From Aphelenchoides besseyi (taxonomy: Eukaryota; Nematoda; Chromadorea; Rhabditida; Aphelenchoididae): a stretch of DNA of 64,000 nt. The notes below the pieces were generated by a model that ran no database searches, had not been told where the DNA came from, and saw nothing but the letters and a program-made list of their open reading frames with translations. Every line of letters starts with the position of its first letter. Position 1 is the first letter of the stretch. The stretch is taken from NCBI GenBank assembly GCA_024699855.1, contig JAMPIQ010000003.1, positions 4,340,001-4,404,000 on the forward strand. Direction: 5' to 3'. Positions 11,546-23,890 of this stretch are shown piece after piece. The translations under genes and the position numbers were made by a program.

Positions 11546-12241
11546 TCAAGAGGCAATCGAAGGCCGTCGTGGTGAATATGAGTAGGGAGACATACGAACA
11601 GAACGACGTCGAGGAGTTTCGGGAGATTTGACTTCGGAACGCGGATGATTTCGTCGAGGCATGTAATCTAAATGAATAGATGATTAGAATCGTTTAACAC
11701 GACAATTCCACTTACCACTAATGTCCGGTTGATTGTTCTTTTTCGGAGTACAGGGTTTCAAGATTGTCGGCTTTCGAAGCTTGTTCTCAGTCGGATGCTT
11801 GAAATGCCAACCGAAAGAACTGTCACAAGACTCATTGAGACAATTGAACTTTTTGGCGCCGGCTAAACAATTCAAATCCACGGGTTCCGGCAACGCGTTT
11901 TCGGTATCCGAAACGTTTTCTTCGTAGACCGCTGGCAACGACGGAAGCAAGTGTGAACGGTAGAGTGAAGGCACCACCTGAGATTCCAATTTTTCGTAAT
12001 GGAAACGCGACATAGGTGTTTCGGGCAACGGTTCTCCGTCCATGAAATCGAACCCCCACTTCTCAGTATAACGTTCGACCATTTGTTTCAGTAGATCGTC
12101 AACAAAAGCATCGTTGGCTTCTCGTGGGCAGCTCCCGGGCTCGCCGAAGTCCAATCGATGACGTGCCGGACGGCCAGAAGAACGCAACGCTACGAACGGA
12201 ATTCGACTTGTTGTTGCAGCTGATGACGCATGAAGTTCCAT
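11546..12241 (-). CDS. cki: Cip/Kip-type cyclin-dependent kinase inhibitor (paralogue B)
   Basis: Two exons (12241-11716 and 11667-11546, 48-nt intron, GTAAGT donor) encode 215 residues. Domain order: a short N-terminus, a Cy-like RHRLDFG (about residues 27-33), a helix, the CDK-binding WGFDF (about 62-66), FHYEKL, then VVPSLYRS, in which a Tyr sits where p27 has Tyr88. The C-terminal half contains TPKK and several Ser-Pro/Thr-Pro sites in exon 2 (KSPETP, RMSPYSYSP) within a basic tail, so it can be read as an NLS with CDK phospho-sites. An orphan acceptor (TTTTTTCTAG) lies about 15 nt before the ATG, suggesting trans-splicing. It is a paralogue of CKI A in the same orientation, an arrangement also seen for cki-1/cki-2 in C. 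elegans. Role by family: nuclear cyclin-CDK inhibitor acting at G1 exit. Confidence 0.9.
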
Positions 12242-12257
12242 TTTTGTCTCTCAAACT

Positions 12258-15200
12258 AGAAAAAAACAGTTAAAATTTTAAAAATTCGGAAAAATGAGCA
12301 CGAGATGAACACGTTCGACCGACGCGTCTGAGCTTTCCACGGAGAACTGACGAGAGAAAGACCAGCGGGCGTTGAGTCTTTTCGATTGCTCCGCCCATTT
12401 CGACTGCGCAGCCGTTCGAATTGAGTGGACGCAAAGGACGCGAGGCTCGTCGAGAGCGGCACTCCGAGACTCGAGAGAAGGGTGACGCCCGGCCAAGGCG
12501 TTGAATGAACAACGCTGGCCGGATATTCAAAGCGTCCGCTTGACCCAACTAACAGGTCAAATGCCAATCCCAACTGCGTGCCAATGCAGACTGTAGGATT
12601 AGATGAAAGCTTTAAACTACATGTAAAACGCCCAAGATTACGGTAATCGTTGTGACGCAAAAACCGTCGAAATCAATCCGTTAATTGACAGATCGGCCAT
12701 AAAGAAAGCGGAGGTCAACTGCCGATCGTTGACCTCTCCGGATTACAGCGCCGATTACGCAAAGGAAATGCATTCGTAGGAAAAAACGGTCGTAAAATTG
12801 TTGGAGGATTCACCCGCTGGCAATCTAACGCCAATCGGCAGACTAGTCAAACCGACCGACTGTTGGTCTCGCAAGAAATTGCGATTGAAAAAGAAAACGA
12901 CGCCAACAACTCGCGACTCCACCCACAACGCTGCTGCGGTCACAAAACGCAACGCAAAAACTCGTCGTCCACTTTCTTTCGTGGGCTTCAAGCCAAATCG
13001 AGAGCGCAGTGGGAAGTCTCGACGTTAGCGTCTTATCAGAACCGCAACGCCGAAAACCGCAGTTCCAACGGTGGCAAAACGGTCGCCAATTGCGCAGAGA
13101 TTCGAGAATGCCGATAAGACTTAAACACAAGGGACCCAAAACCGTTCGACCGACTCTTGATCAAACGTTTTCGATTGGGACTACAAGACAAAAACAACGG
13201 CGGCCCATCAAAAAGTCGGCAATGCGTATCGATTTGACATTTGATTTCTCGAGAGACAAAAGCGGCGGCCGCGCAATTTAAACGTTTTGATCCGGACAAA
13301 AATGTTGCCAACTAATGGGCGGCTGTCTCGCGGCCAATTCGAATTGTTGCCAACATTCAATCAATCAATGCGCTCAAATGGGAAACTTCAAACCGAATTC
13401 GACGCTTCGAATTTGAATTGGTGAACGTGAAAAGAACATGGGCGCGAAATGCGTTGAAAAACAACGTGAAACAAAAACGCTGTTTATCGTAGCACACCAA
13501 TCAAAGGAATTGGCGCCAAATCAACCGTTTTCCCGCCTTATTTTTTTCGTTTGACGTTGACGCAACATAACATCGAAAAACAGCAGGCAGTTGGCAAGCG
13601 TTCAAGGAACAGGAGCACGTGTCGAAGAATTGGCGCCAAACTTCGGATGTTTTTCTTGGCGGCTTTCCACGACGACCAACAGATTTTCGATCAGCAGCCC
13701 AATGATTACGATTTGCGGATAAGAGCGGGAATCCGGCGTATTTCGAGTTCGAAATTAACGACGCTTTTCGATTTCACGTTTCCCGCTTTCACGTAATTCA
13801 AATTTCGGCGACACTTTCGATTACGATCCAGGCTCATTTCCCGCAAACAGACGTGAAAATGCGAAAAGGCGCAATGCGTGAGTTCCCGCCAAATTTCCCG
13901 TTTTTTGATTCTTCGTTATTGCATCGTTGAGTCAGCAGTTTGAGGGCGTGAGGTTGCGTAAAGACGTCGATTTGGCGCCAAATTTGTGCGCCTGAAGAGT
14001 CGAAAACATGCAAATTGCTTTCACTTCATACGCTCCATTCGAATCTCACGCAGCAGGAAAGCAATCAAATTAAAGAACGTAAACGAAATCGTGATTTGGA
14101 GCCCATGAAGCCGGTTAGTCAAGAAATAAAGAGCAGAAACCGAAGGATTGGTATATTCAAATTTCTTTTGTTCGCAAATCTGGAAACGGTAAGTTGAAGG
14201 GCGTGGGAAATCGGCTGGAGTTCATTAAGACGTTGATTCGACGGGAGTGCTTGAGAAAAGCAAGAGTATTATGAAAAGGGTTTCGGCGTCGTTCGTGACC
14301 TTCGAAGTTTTGCGTCGGATCGTAAAATTAGGCCACAACTCCCGAAGTCAACAGAAAATTTACGAGTTCATAAAAACGACTCAAGGCTGCGCAAAAAACG
14401 TCTCGTGGACCTTGAAGACAAATTGCACATCCATTCAAATTCGTCCTTCAGTCCATCATTTTCGTTGTCAATCCAGGAAACATGACAAACGACAGAGAGC
14501 TCATAAATGAGTTGAATTGACGAGTTGAACGCCAGCCAACAAACCCGAAAGGTTTCGCTCGTGACAGTCGCGTTTGGCGCGAAATAATTTCGACCAAAAG
14601 GTTTGTTTGTGATAAGCCGAAGGAGTGTGAAATTTTGCTTTCGATAACGATCACGCCAAAACATCACTCATCTTCGCCTTTGACTCCAAACAACTTCGTC
14701 AAAATGGGGATACTCAACAGCAACGCCCGGCGATTACTCAATAAGTCGAGAGCCAAAGAGCTTCGATCTCACGCAGCAGATAAGCTAAACGATTCAAATC
14801 CCAAGGTCTTCCATCATGTTGACTTTCACTCTCGATTCGGCGAAAAAACACGCGCAGATCGACATTCGCGATCATCCGTTCAAAAAGCGTATTCCCAAAT
14901 TTCCATTTGTTTACAACATCCCATCGAACTTTACACCCCACTCAATATGCCTACCGCGAACGCCATTAAATGAAACGGCTTTTGACCATTTTATTTGCAT
15001 ATTCAAATAAAACGTCAAAGAGCATGTTCTATTGAATGGAACGAAGATTATTGAATCGAGACGAACAAGAAGATCGACCTTGACAGCGAGGTTACGGTAA
15101 TCGAAGTAACCGACAAAAAAAGTTCGAAAATGCCAAAAGTTCTTTTCGTCCTTGGCGGGCTGTTGGGCAATAGACGAAGCTGTTTATCATCTTCTAGATG

Positions 15201-16638
15201 AACTACTTTCTTTTGAACATCCGAAACAACACGTTTCCATTATTTAAATGCCCGTGAAACGACCAATTGAAAAGGTGAAAGAACGGAAATTTGTGTATGA
15301 AAAGAACGACTGAACACTTTTTTGGATTTGACGAGTCAAATTGAAGTCATGATGTTAATGTATTGTGACTGACATACGAAATGAAAAAACACTTTTAGTC
15401 GCTTACGCACGAAAAAAACCGCTTCGTGAAGACGATTATTGGGACTGACAAGCCTACGGGGATTGGCGAATTGAGACCTCCGTGAGCGCTGATAACCGTT
15501 GCAAGACATGCGACTCGAATGGAGCACGCGGTTAAAGTCTCCAAAAAAACTGCTTATCAAACTCGCGGACCACCGTGAGGACGAATTCAAACTCGGAAAT
15601 TAATTCGAAATTCTTTGCGTTTTGTCCTGTCAATTGACCTTCAAACTGACGAGACAAATTCGAAACGCGGCACCTGTGGGCTCATGAATCCGAAAGGCGT
15701 GACGCTCGGCGTTCATCAAAATCAGATTAGTAGTGTCGGTAGACGACGCCAATGCAATTCAAACCTCCGAGTGGTTGTTTGGCACCGAAATGGGATCAGT
15801 AAAATCGATTCCAATCGATCGAACGTTCTCAGCGTAACAAACGACGGGAGATCGTGAAGCGGCATCGGCAGAAAGTAATTCCATTAGTGAAACCGAGGAC
15901 TCAACACCCAATCGATCTTGGCGCGGCGAAAGCGTTTTCGGCACTTTCGGCCGACCGAAACGGTTTGGCACTTCGAAACGACCTTGCAAATCAAATGGAC
16001 CGCTTTTGGCGGCTTCGAAATTCGGCACGCACTGGATCGCACGTTTACGATCCGTGTCGGCCATCTGAATGCCGACTACTGTGACTGCCGATCAATCTTC
16101 TCCACACATCAACTTTCGCGCACTCCCGCATCTCAAAGAATTACCGTAGGCTAGTGAAAAACAAATTGAGAAAAAACTTTCAAGGTCGAGAATAGTCGGC
16201 AGTACAATGGAGAACGCCGATGATTATCGACTTCAAACTTCCCCGGTCGGCTTTTCATCTCAAAACGATCCTGTAGATTTCAATCGCAATCTGAGTGCCG
16301 ACAACCGACGTACAATTTGGGAATTTAATTCGAAACAAGACAATTCGATTAGACAAACGGCGCTGAAAAGATTTCCGTTCGACGATAAAGAAGCTGTTTT
16401 GAACATTCGTCTATCCACTCTTCTGATGACTTTCGACTCGAAATCCAATTTGAGTCCGAGATTGTGCGTTTTCGTCGTACGGAAACGTCTTCACGGGCCG
16501 CTTAAGCTCGTTGGTCTTTTAAGTCGAAAAAGGCAAAAAATTGGAAGCACTTTCAACTGAAATCTTAAATGTTGACCTTCTCTAGTCTTATGATTTGGTT
16601 AGCTTGAAATCTGAATGTTGTCGACTGTTAGAATACCG
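12258..16638. other. 4.4 kb gene-free region upstream of CKI B, shared with the glutamate receptor gene
   Basis: This lies between two divergent genes. Frames of 60-117 codons exist on both strands (for example 16207-16560) but none shows family resemblance, a signal sequence or a splice partner. Composition is richer in CG dinucleotides than the rest of the window. It contains the E2F-type site cluster described separately (13442-14584). Its size and position fit a cis-regulatory region for the CDK inhibitor and the receptor. Confidence 0.6.
13442..14584. promoter_or_regulatory. Cluster of E2F/DP-type binding sites
   Basis: Exact matches to the E2F consensus TTTSSCGC (either strand) start at 13442 (GCGCGAAA), 13513 (GCGCCAAA), 13529 (TTTCCCGC), 13633 (GCGCCAAA), 13779 and 13837 (TTTCCCGC). 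Two double sites follow: TTTGGCGCCAAA at 13971-13982 and TTTGGCGCGAAA at 14573-14584. A ninth, TTCCCGCCAAA at 13883-13893, is the classical TTTGGCGGGAA on the minus strand. With equal base use one exact octamer match is expected about every 8 kb on both strands, so eight loci in 1.1 kb is a strong excess. The cluster lies 1.2-2.3 kb upstream of the CKI B start. Inference: direct cell-cycle control by E2F/DP/Rb complexes. Confidence 0.6.
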
Positions 16639-19600
16639 ATGGAGAGGTTTTGGTTTTCAATTTGGGTTATATGGTTTTCGACTTCTGGAACCGCCATGGA
16701 ATTCAATATCGGTGCGTTCGAATTGTCGAAGCACAAACAATCGGAATTTAGGAGTTATACATGGCATGGAAGACTCAATGGTTTGGCATAACGTGAGGCA
16801 CGCAATTGATGAGTTTAACATGGTGAACATTGCGCTTCCCATTCCGTTGACTCTTGACTTAGTCAGTCCAACTGATCCGTTTGGAGGCGTAGAAGATCGT
16901 TTTTGTGATGTGGTTCAACGCAAATTAATCGGTTTGATTGTTCCAGCTGAGGTTTTAACTGCTGACGAGCTGATGCTCGTTTACTCGATGTGCAATCGCT
17001 TTCACATGCCCTGCCTAACAACCGACGATCATCTACTAAGTGGAAGTGGTGATAATTTCTATGTTCACAATGTTGCTCCTCCGACTGGAACAATCGGAAA
17101 GGCAGCTGCGCAGTTGATTTCGAGTTTGGCGTGGAATTCGTTTGTTTTGGTTTACGAAAAAGCAGAAGGTTTTTCGAAGTGGAATGTTGAGTTTACATTC
17201 CTGTTTAGATTTGGTTCAAATTACGGATCTGTTGTCCATTTACTATAATGAACATGGAACAAGAACTGCGGTTCGTGTTCTTCAGTTGCCGCCGACTTTC
17301 GATCATTTCGACGCGTTTTTGAAACACACACGCGAACGGTTGAAACAAACGAATATGATAAGTGAACTAGATTGACCAATTAGCATGTTTGTGTTCAGGT
17401 TGTGCACACGAAAAACATTGGTGTAATACATGAGTTGTTGTTGAGAGCAAATCGAATGTCAATGTGCGATTACAAATATTCGTACCTTTTCACCCATCCC
17501 GTAAGTTCTCTTTAAGTTTCGAAACAACTTTTACTTTTAGGATCTTTCTTTATTGGACGACGTTCTTGGCTTTGATCGCTACAACTATCGCTGTAACATA
17601 AGTGGAATCCGGATGTCGCAAAAACAGCCATTCGTTAAGGTCACTAATCGATTGAAAAGCTTCAGCTGTTGGAGTTTAGGCCGAACTGGCAGTGGCAATT
17701 GACGCAGTTAAACTATTTGGCGAGGCGTTGAAAACAATGACCAGAAGACCGTTGTTGCCCGAGACTTCGAGCGTGTTATGTGATGCGGGAGATGTTTGGC
17801 AAGACGGAGAGCTTTTCAATACAGCTCTACGACAGGTAGTTGGCCAAAATGTTTGCAATTAAGTTTAAGAATTAAGTCCGTTGTTTCCGATCCCACCGGA
17901 ATGTTTCGTTTTTCTCCAATTCGCGATAAAACTTTGGCACGAGCAAACGTCACGTTGGAAGGAGTAACTCGAAGTCAAGGGCATTTCAACGAGGTACGTT
18001 TATTGTGATGACAAAGCAACTTCTCGAAACTCGTATTTTCGCTGATACGCGCTCCATAACAAGCGAGCTGTTCGCTGCTTTAAAGTTCACGTCTTCATTT
18101 TCGAGTGTAACGTTTTTCTTGTTCCGGTTATTTTCGAGCAAACGCAGACTTCCAAACAAATAGCCGATTGTTTGTTCGAAACAACTTCGTTGACTGTTCC
18201 GGTTGTTTTGTAATCGAACGGACAAATAGTAAGAGAGTTTGTGTTTATTACGATTAAAAATGCACCAAGCCATGAAGCCGGAATTTAAGACATGCGGAGA
18301 TCGTAGTCGAATTTATCCTTGCATGGCCGATTCGATCTCTTTACGAACACTAGCGGGCAGACCTTTGACAAATTCTTCGATCTGTTGGTTTTTCTGGCCC
18401 GCAGTCAACGATGGGTTGTTGGCAATTGCTGACAATTTGGCATCAGCTGCTTTGGCTTCGGGTGAGAATTTGGCGATCGATTGTTGATGGGCTTTTTCGG
18501 CGTTTTGTTGGTGCGATTTCAATTCGTTTTTGAATTGAGCGTATTTGGTCTGCAAAAGAAATGTATTGCGGTTACGTTTCAAGGTCAAGCACAAGGTAGC
18601 GACTGACTCTCGCAAACAAATATGATGCTTACCTTGACTTGGGCGCTTTGGGTTCCGATCCACGCTTCCACTTCCTTGTCCAATGCGGCATCGGTCATGC
18701 CGTGACCTTTTTGCAGAACTTGATGGAACGAATCAACGACCGCTTGTGGTTGGCCTTGCAAGAACGGCGGTGGTGGGGGTTGTTGTTGAGCGGTGCTGAG
18801 GGCAATAATTGCGGCAAGAACTGCGAGAACGGTGAAAGAGGACATGATGAATGGAAATTGAAGAACTTGATCAACAATTAAGTGATGAAGTGCCGAGCGC
18901 TTTTGCCGTTCGACTTCTTTTATACATCAGCGACAGTCACTTTCACCCATTCAATAAAACCCAATTGCCCCACCCACTAGGTGCGCAACCTAAGCGACAG
19001 GTCGATCTACGTGTTCGACCAACGCGATCGCTGAACAACACGACCGGTTTTCACTTAAACTTGAGGTGGGTGTGTACAAGAAGTGTTGATTCCGCTCCAG
19101 TTTATTGTGGCCTTAACCTCCAGAAACGTATTGGCTCTTTAGCGAGCGAGTTCTAGATGTGAATGAAACACCTGTTCATAAAATTGAACGACAACAATGA
19201 ATCATAAACATCTTTCACTTGAGCGAATTGTTCGAAATCGTCAGTCGAATTGTTGATGACGACAATCGAGTTCTCAAATGTTGACTAGGTTACATAATTG
19301 ACCGGAAGTTCAACGGTTTTTCGAGCAACTTCTCAGCATTTGCGTAAGTGGTCTGATCTCTGTGCGAATTTTGTTTATCTCCGATGTGCCAAACGACCTC
19401 AGTTTCTTTGCCAATGCCGCTTATCTCCGCAATCTCTTCCAGCGATTAGAGATCAACAAACACGGACCACTCAACGAGTATTTTCGTCCAATTGCTTTTC
19501 GTATAATTGCAATCCAAAGCCAAAAATATCCGTGCAAACATAAACGAGCGTCTTCCCGAGTAGTCCGCGCAATCGTTCACCTTCGCCTTTTCACCTTCTT

Positions 19601-22327
19601 GCTTCAAAGAAGCTTTACTCGAAAAGCATTGTATGTGAACCGGTGGGTCGTGGGTTGAGTCGACTTGTTTTCATTCCTACGTAATAATCTTTAGATCGCG
19701 TACCAAGAAACAAACATGCACACAACAAAGTCAACAGATTACGAATAACATTTTCAGATTGGCAAATGGTCAAGTGCCGATGAGAAGTGGAATTTCGACG
19801 AGAAATACGAAAACAAATGGAAGTTCAAAAAGAAAGGCGATCAAATCGATCTCTCCGGTGTTTCATTGCGTGTAGTTGTGTACTGTAAAGTTTCTTATTC
19901 ACGCACTATTCTACAAGCAACTCACATATTCAATGGAAACGTGAACTCTAAAACCAACAAATGACACAATTGTATTTAGTGTTTCTTTGGGTTCTGTAGT
20001 TTGAAAAACTAAAAAGCAAACGAATTGCACGTGAACAAGAAACTTTAAGGTATTTGGAAGAACCGTTTGTTATTCGCGTCGATGATCCATTGGAAGCGAC
20101 CGGGTTTCGATACGATGGTTTCTGTATTGATTTGCTACGAGAAATGTCGATTATTTTGAACTTTACGTTCGAAATCATCGAAGTTGAAGATGGAACGTAT
20201 GGAGTTCAGGATGAAACCGGACGTTGGAATGGAATTATTGGCGTTTTGCAGCGACATGAAGCTGATCTTTCTGTCTCTGCAGTTACAATCACCTACTCAC
20301 GAGTCAAAGTTATTGGTAATTATAGAACAAGTTCGTGCTTACGATTATCTACATTCCAGATTTCACTCTGCCCTTCATGCATCTTGGAATCTCCATATTG
20401 TTGAGTAGGTACAATGAAAACTGTAAGGTTATTAGAACTCCTACTCTAGGCAACAAAGTCGAAGATCCATTGGTAAATCAAGATGACGGTCAAATTTTTG
20501 GTGGAAGCACACTCTTTGCTTTTCTTCAACCTCTTAGCTTTACCGTTTGGTTTGCCTTGATCTGTGCCTATCTGTCTGTTGCGGCCACAATGAGCGTTGT
20601 TGCTCGTTTCAGTCCATACGAGTGGTATAATATTGAAGAATTGGATGCACGGGACAAAAGCAAAGCAAATCATAAAAACCAATTCACGATTTTCAATTCA
20701 CTTTGGTTTGCTATTGGTAAAATCGAAAATTATATATTCTCACACAACAATTGAAGGCTCGTTAATGCAACAAGGGTCGGATGTTATTCCGAGAGCTGCG
20801 GCAACACGATCTGTCGCCGTTATGTGGTGGTGTTTTACATTGTTGGTTATCAGGTAAATGAAGAATAGGAAAAATTGATTAACTTTCGTTGATTCAGTTC
20901 CTATACAGCTCAGCTCGCCGCTTTCCTGACCGTTGAGCGAATGAGCACGTCGATTGAAAATGCCATGGATCTTGCTTCTCAGCAGAGAATCAAATTTGGA
21001 ACGTTGAGTAATGGCTCAACCATGGCCTTTTTTCGAGAATCAAAAATTCCGATTTACGAACGGATGTGAGTTGTTAGCAATCGGGCTTGTGTTCATTTTG
21101 ATTAGGTGGTCTGTAATGCAGTCAACTTCACCGACCGTCTTCGTCAACTCAAGCAAAGAGGGTATTGCCAGAGTTAAGGCCGGAAATTATGCGTATATGA
21201 TGGAGAGTACAATGATTGAGTACTATAAAGGACACGACTGTGCTTTGGAGACAATTGGTGGTTTGCTGGATTCAAAGGTTTAAAGAGGTGAACGACGCTG
21301 TTTAACTGAAGTTTAAGGGATATGGTATTGCTGTGCCGAAAGGATCGCCTTTGCGAGACATACTGTCGAAAGCAATCTTACGACTTCAGGTATCCACTCA
21401 ATATAATCAATGCGTATGTGCATCATGTTTAGGAAAGAACAACATTAGAAGCACTGAAGAACAAGTGGTGGATGAGAAGAAACACACAGGGTTAGCAACG
21501 AAATAAAATAAACATAAACTTGGTTTCAGAGGTCCGAAGTTGTCCAGTAGTTGATACCCATTCGTCGCTTCGTCGGGTCTACGGAATTTTTTTCGTTCTA
21601 TTCGCTGCTATCATCGTTGCAGTCCTTGTTGCTATTGGAGAGTATTTTGTCGAATCGAAACAACAATCGCCAAGACTCGATTTTACGCTTCTCGGTCGTC
21701 TTTCAGCTGTTTTCTTGCACAAACGAAAGAAACCGGAAACAATGAGCGGACTGAGAAAACGATTGCAAATGTACGACGGGCTCTACGGGTAACAACAAAA
21801 TAGTTGGTTGTTTATTGAGTTTATTTTAAGTGCAATTCCCATGGGCAACTTGTGAGTTTTAATTGAATTAATGGAATAAAGAATCGAGATCTATGATAAC
21901 TATTTTAGGTATCTTCTCGATCAACAGCGTCGAGCTGCACTAGCCGCACGGTTTATGAGCGGCGCTACCAATCCTCCTGAAGAACTGTCTCCGAGTCCCA
22001 GAACTTTGTCCCCGACTTCAAGTCGTAAGTTCAAAGGGGGTTGTGAAACCTTTCAATTCAAAAACTGTTAGTCATTTGTTTGTAGTACCTCTCACAACGT
22101 GTGAAGTTGTTTACTCACTTTTGTGTTAAAACTTTTCTTTCAATTTCACTCGAATACGATTTTATAAAGCATATGATTCAAAGTTATATTCAGGATTGGA
22201 TGGATCGCCGATTGGACGTCGTGAACGAACTCCGAGCAAAGAAGAGATCAGAAAGATCAGTCGCTTGATACCCGCCTCTGATGCCGGTCTACTCAGTCGA
22301 AGGTTGTCTTCCAATGTTCAGATTTAA
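16639..22327 (+). CDS. glr: Ionotropic glutamate receptor (GLR, non-NMDA type)
   Basis: A multi-exon gene of roughly 900 residues. The start at 16639 gives a clean signal peptide ([19 protein letters not shown]) directly spliced (40-nt intron) to the amino-terminal domain (GVIHGMED...), which runs to about 17992. After a 1.77 kb intron come the ligand-binding lobe S1 ([31 protein letters not shown], with the glutamate-binding Arg), M1, the pore loop with SLMQQG (Gln at the Q/R site), M3 [12 protein letters not shown]2 ([17 protein letters not shown]) and M4 ([16 protein letters not shown]). A Ser/Pro-rich cytoplasmic tail ends at TAA 22325-22327. Role: glutamate-gated cation channel at neuronal membranes; the unedited Gln predicts calcium permeability. 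M3 has Gln where the signature normally has Asn. One junction (17361/17399) lacks a phase-compatible canonical intron. The large intron hosts another gene. Confidence 0.9.
18313..18845 (-). CDS. SXP/RAL-2 family (DUF148) secreted protein, nested in a receptor intron
   Basis: Two exons on the minus strand (18845 to about 18635 and about 18551-18313, GTAAGC donor, TTTGCAG acceptor) encode 149 residues. Residues 1-19 are a signal peptide ending STA; next a Gln/Pro run (QQQPPPPP), then an all-helical Ala/Gln/Lys-rich body with [18 protein letters not shown] and [19 protein letters not shown], which match the DUF148 pattern of the nematode SXP/RAL-2 and ANIS5-like proteins. These are small secreted helical proteins, abundant in parasitic and some free-living nematodes, whose molecular role is not settled. 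The gene lies wholly within the intron between 17992 and 19758 of the glutamate receptor gene, on the opposite strand. The codon use (GCC, CAA, AAG) looks like that of a well-expressed gene. Confidence 0.88.
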
Positions 22328-22347
22328 AGTCATTTGTTTTTATTAGA

Positions 22348-23890
22348 CTAATTAAAGAAATAAACCAAAACGGAAACAAACAAAACAACAAAACTAAAAG
22401 ACAAACGATCAGATTCGTCGGTCCAATCGGCAATGAAAATATTGACGTCGTGTTTCTCGGTTGCATTTCTACTCGAACCCCAAACCAATTTGTTGTTCTT
22501 GTACGAGAACATTGGAAAGGAATCGAAAACTCCATTACCATAAGTCACACGTTCCAAATTCGTTCCATCGTCGTTGATCACATACAAAGAAAATGCACCG
22601 AATCCACCAGTTTCGTTGAAATTCGAACTAAAAATGATTCTTTTGTTGTCCGGCAGATAATAAGGGGCCCAGCTGGCTTTGGGCAAGTCGGTTATTTGCC
22701 GACTAGTATTCGTAGTCAAGTCGTAAACAAATAGCGACATCTTTAATGGCTCCACCTACGTAGCGATTAACCCATCAAGCTATCAATTTAACTAACCATG
22801 TCATAAGACAATAGATCTTTGTACAATTTAACTTCATCGTCACCAGTCGGTCTTGAGGCTCTGTATACGATTTTACTACCGTCAGCCGAAAAGAAGCCGC
22901 CTGTAAGTGCATCATTATTGTTTCGGTTTCTCTGATTTACCTCCGTTGTATCCGAGTTCGGTTGTCAACTTCAATTTTCTTGTCCATTAGACAGTAACAG
23001 TCAAACCAACTTGTCTCACATTGTTGCCATTCAAATCCATAGTGTAGAGATGCAAATCCCCGTTGCGTTTTGATGTAAATAAGATCGTTTGTCCGTCGGA
23101 CGAAATCACACCTTTGAATTGATTTTGAGTTTTGCGTTTATTCAAATAATCACCTTCAGCATCGTATCCTGCAGTGTCAGTTAAACGACGGACCACATTG
23201 CCAAATTCATTAACAAGAAAAATGTCATAATCCGGAAATAGATCCCAAATGTACGCTCCTTTTCTGTCGCAAAGTTCTTGCAATTTCTTGTCGCCTTGTA
23301 ACCTTGGATTTTTTGGATCACACTGTTTTATTGGACAGGTTGATTGAGAGAAATCGGTTTTGTTTGTAGTCGACCTAAACGGTTAACGCAATTAGTTAGC
23401 AATCATTTAAACTTACTGCACAAAAGTGCCCGCATATATTCGATGCTTGTTGTCATTCGTGAAAAACGAACATGTACAAACACCAAGTCCACTGGATAAA
23501 CGACGTGGTGTCGTACTTTCGGGTGGAAGAGTTAAATCTAACTCATAGATCTGAGAGTTTCACATTCAAATGTAATTCATACTTCTTACTTGATCACAAT
23601 CTGTACCGTAGTGATAGCCAGAAGCTTGATAGGTCAATTTCGAATCGTCATAACTGAAATGGAAACTAAATTACAACTTGTGAAATTGTATACCTGAAGT
23701 ATGCTTCAGCATTTGCACCACTAAATGTAAGTTGTTTCACATTTCGCAGATACTTTTCGTTTTTGAAATGAACGACTTCATCAAACGCTTTCACGTTTCT
23801 GTTTTCCCATTCCTCCTGTGGAGTTTCACATTTCTTTTTGCCATTAACTTGAAGAAGAAGACCAAAAACGAGTAGAAAATGTGGGCGCAT
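22348..23890 (-). CDS. Secreted TolB-like (PD40) beta-propeller protein
   Basis: Seven exons on the minus strand, all in phase. It starts with a signal peptide (MRPHFLLVFGLLLQVNG) and then repeats the PD40/TolB blade pattern: NVKQLTFSGANAEAYFR, GVISSDGQTILFTSKRNG, GGFFSADGSKIVYRASRP, SWAPYYLPDNKRIIFSSN and SFPMFSYKNNKLVWGSSR. Each blade has the S-x-DG-x-x-I-x-(F/Y)-x-S core. The C-terminus (FSFVVLFVSVLVYFFN, residues just before the stop) is hydrophobic and could be a GPI-anchor signal. Homologous nematode propeller proteins are known but without a settled function; some bacterial and DPP-related proteins share the fold. No catalytic Ser-Asp-His hydrolase domain follows, so it is not a dipeptidyl peptidase. 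It ends 20 bp from the convergent receptor gene. Confidence 0.78.

Noticed and set aside
16207..16560. 117-codon frame upstream of the glutamate receptor
   Set aside because: No homology, no splice junction into the receptor; the receptor start with signal peptide is at 16639.
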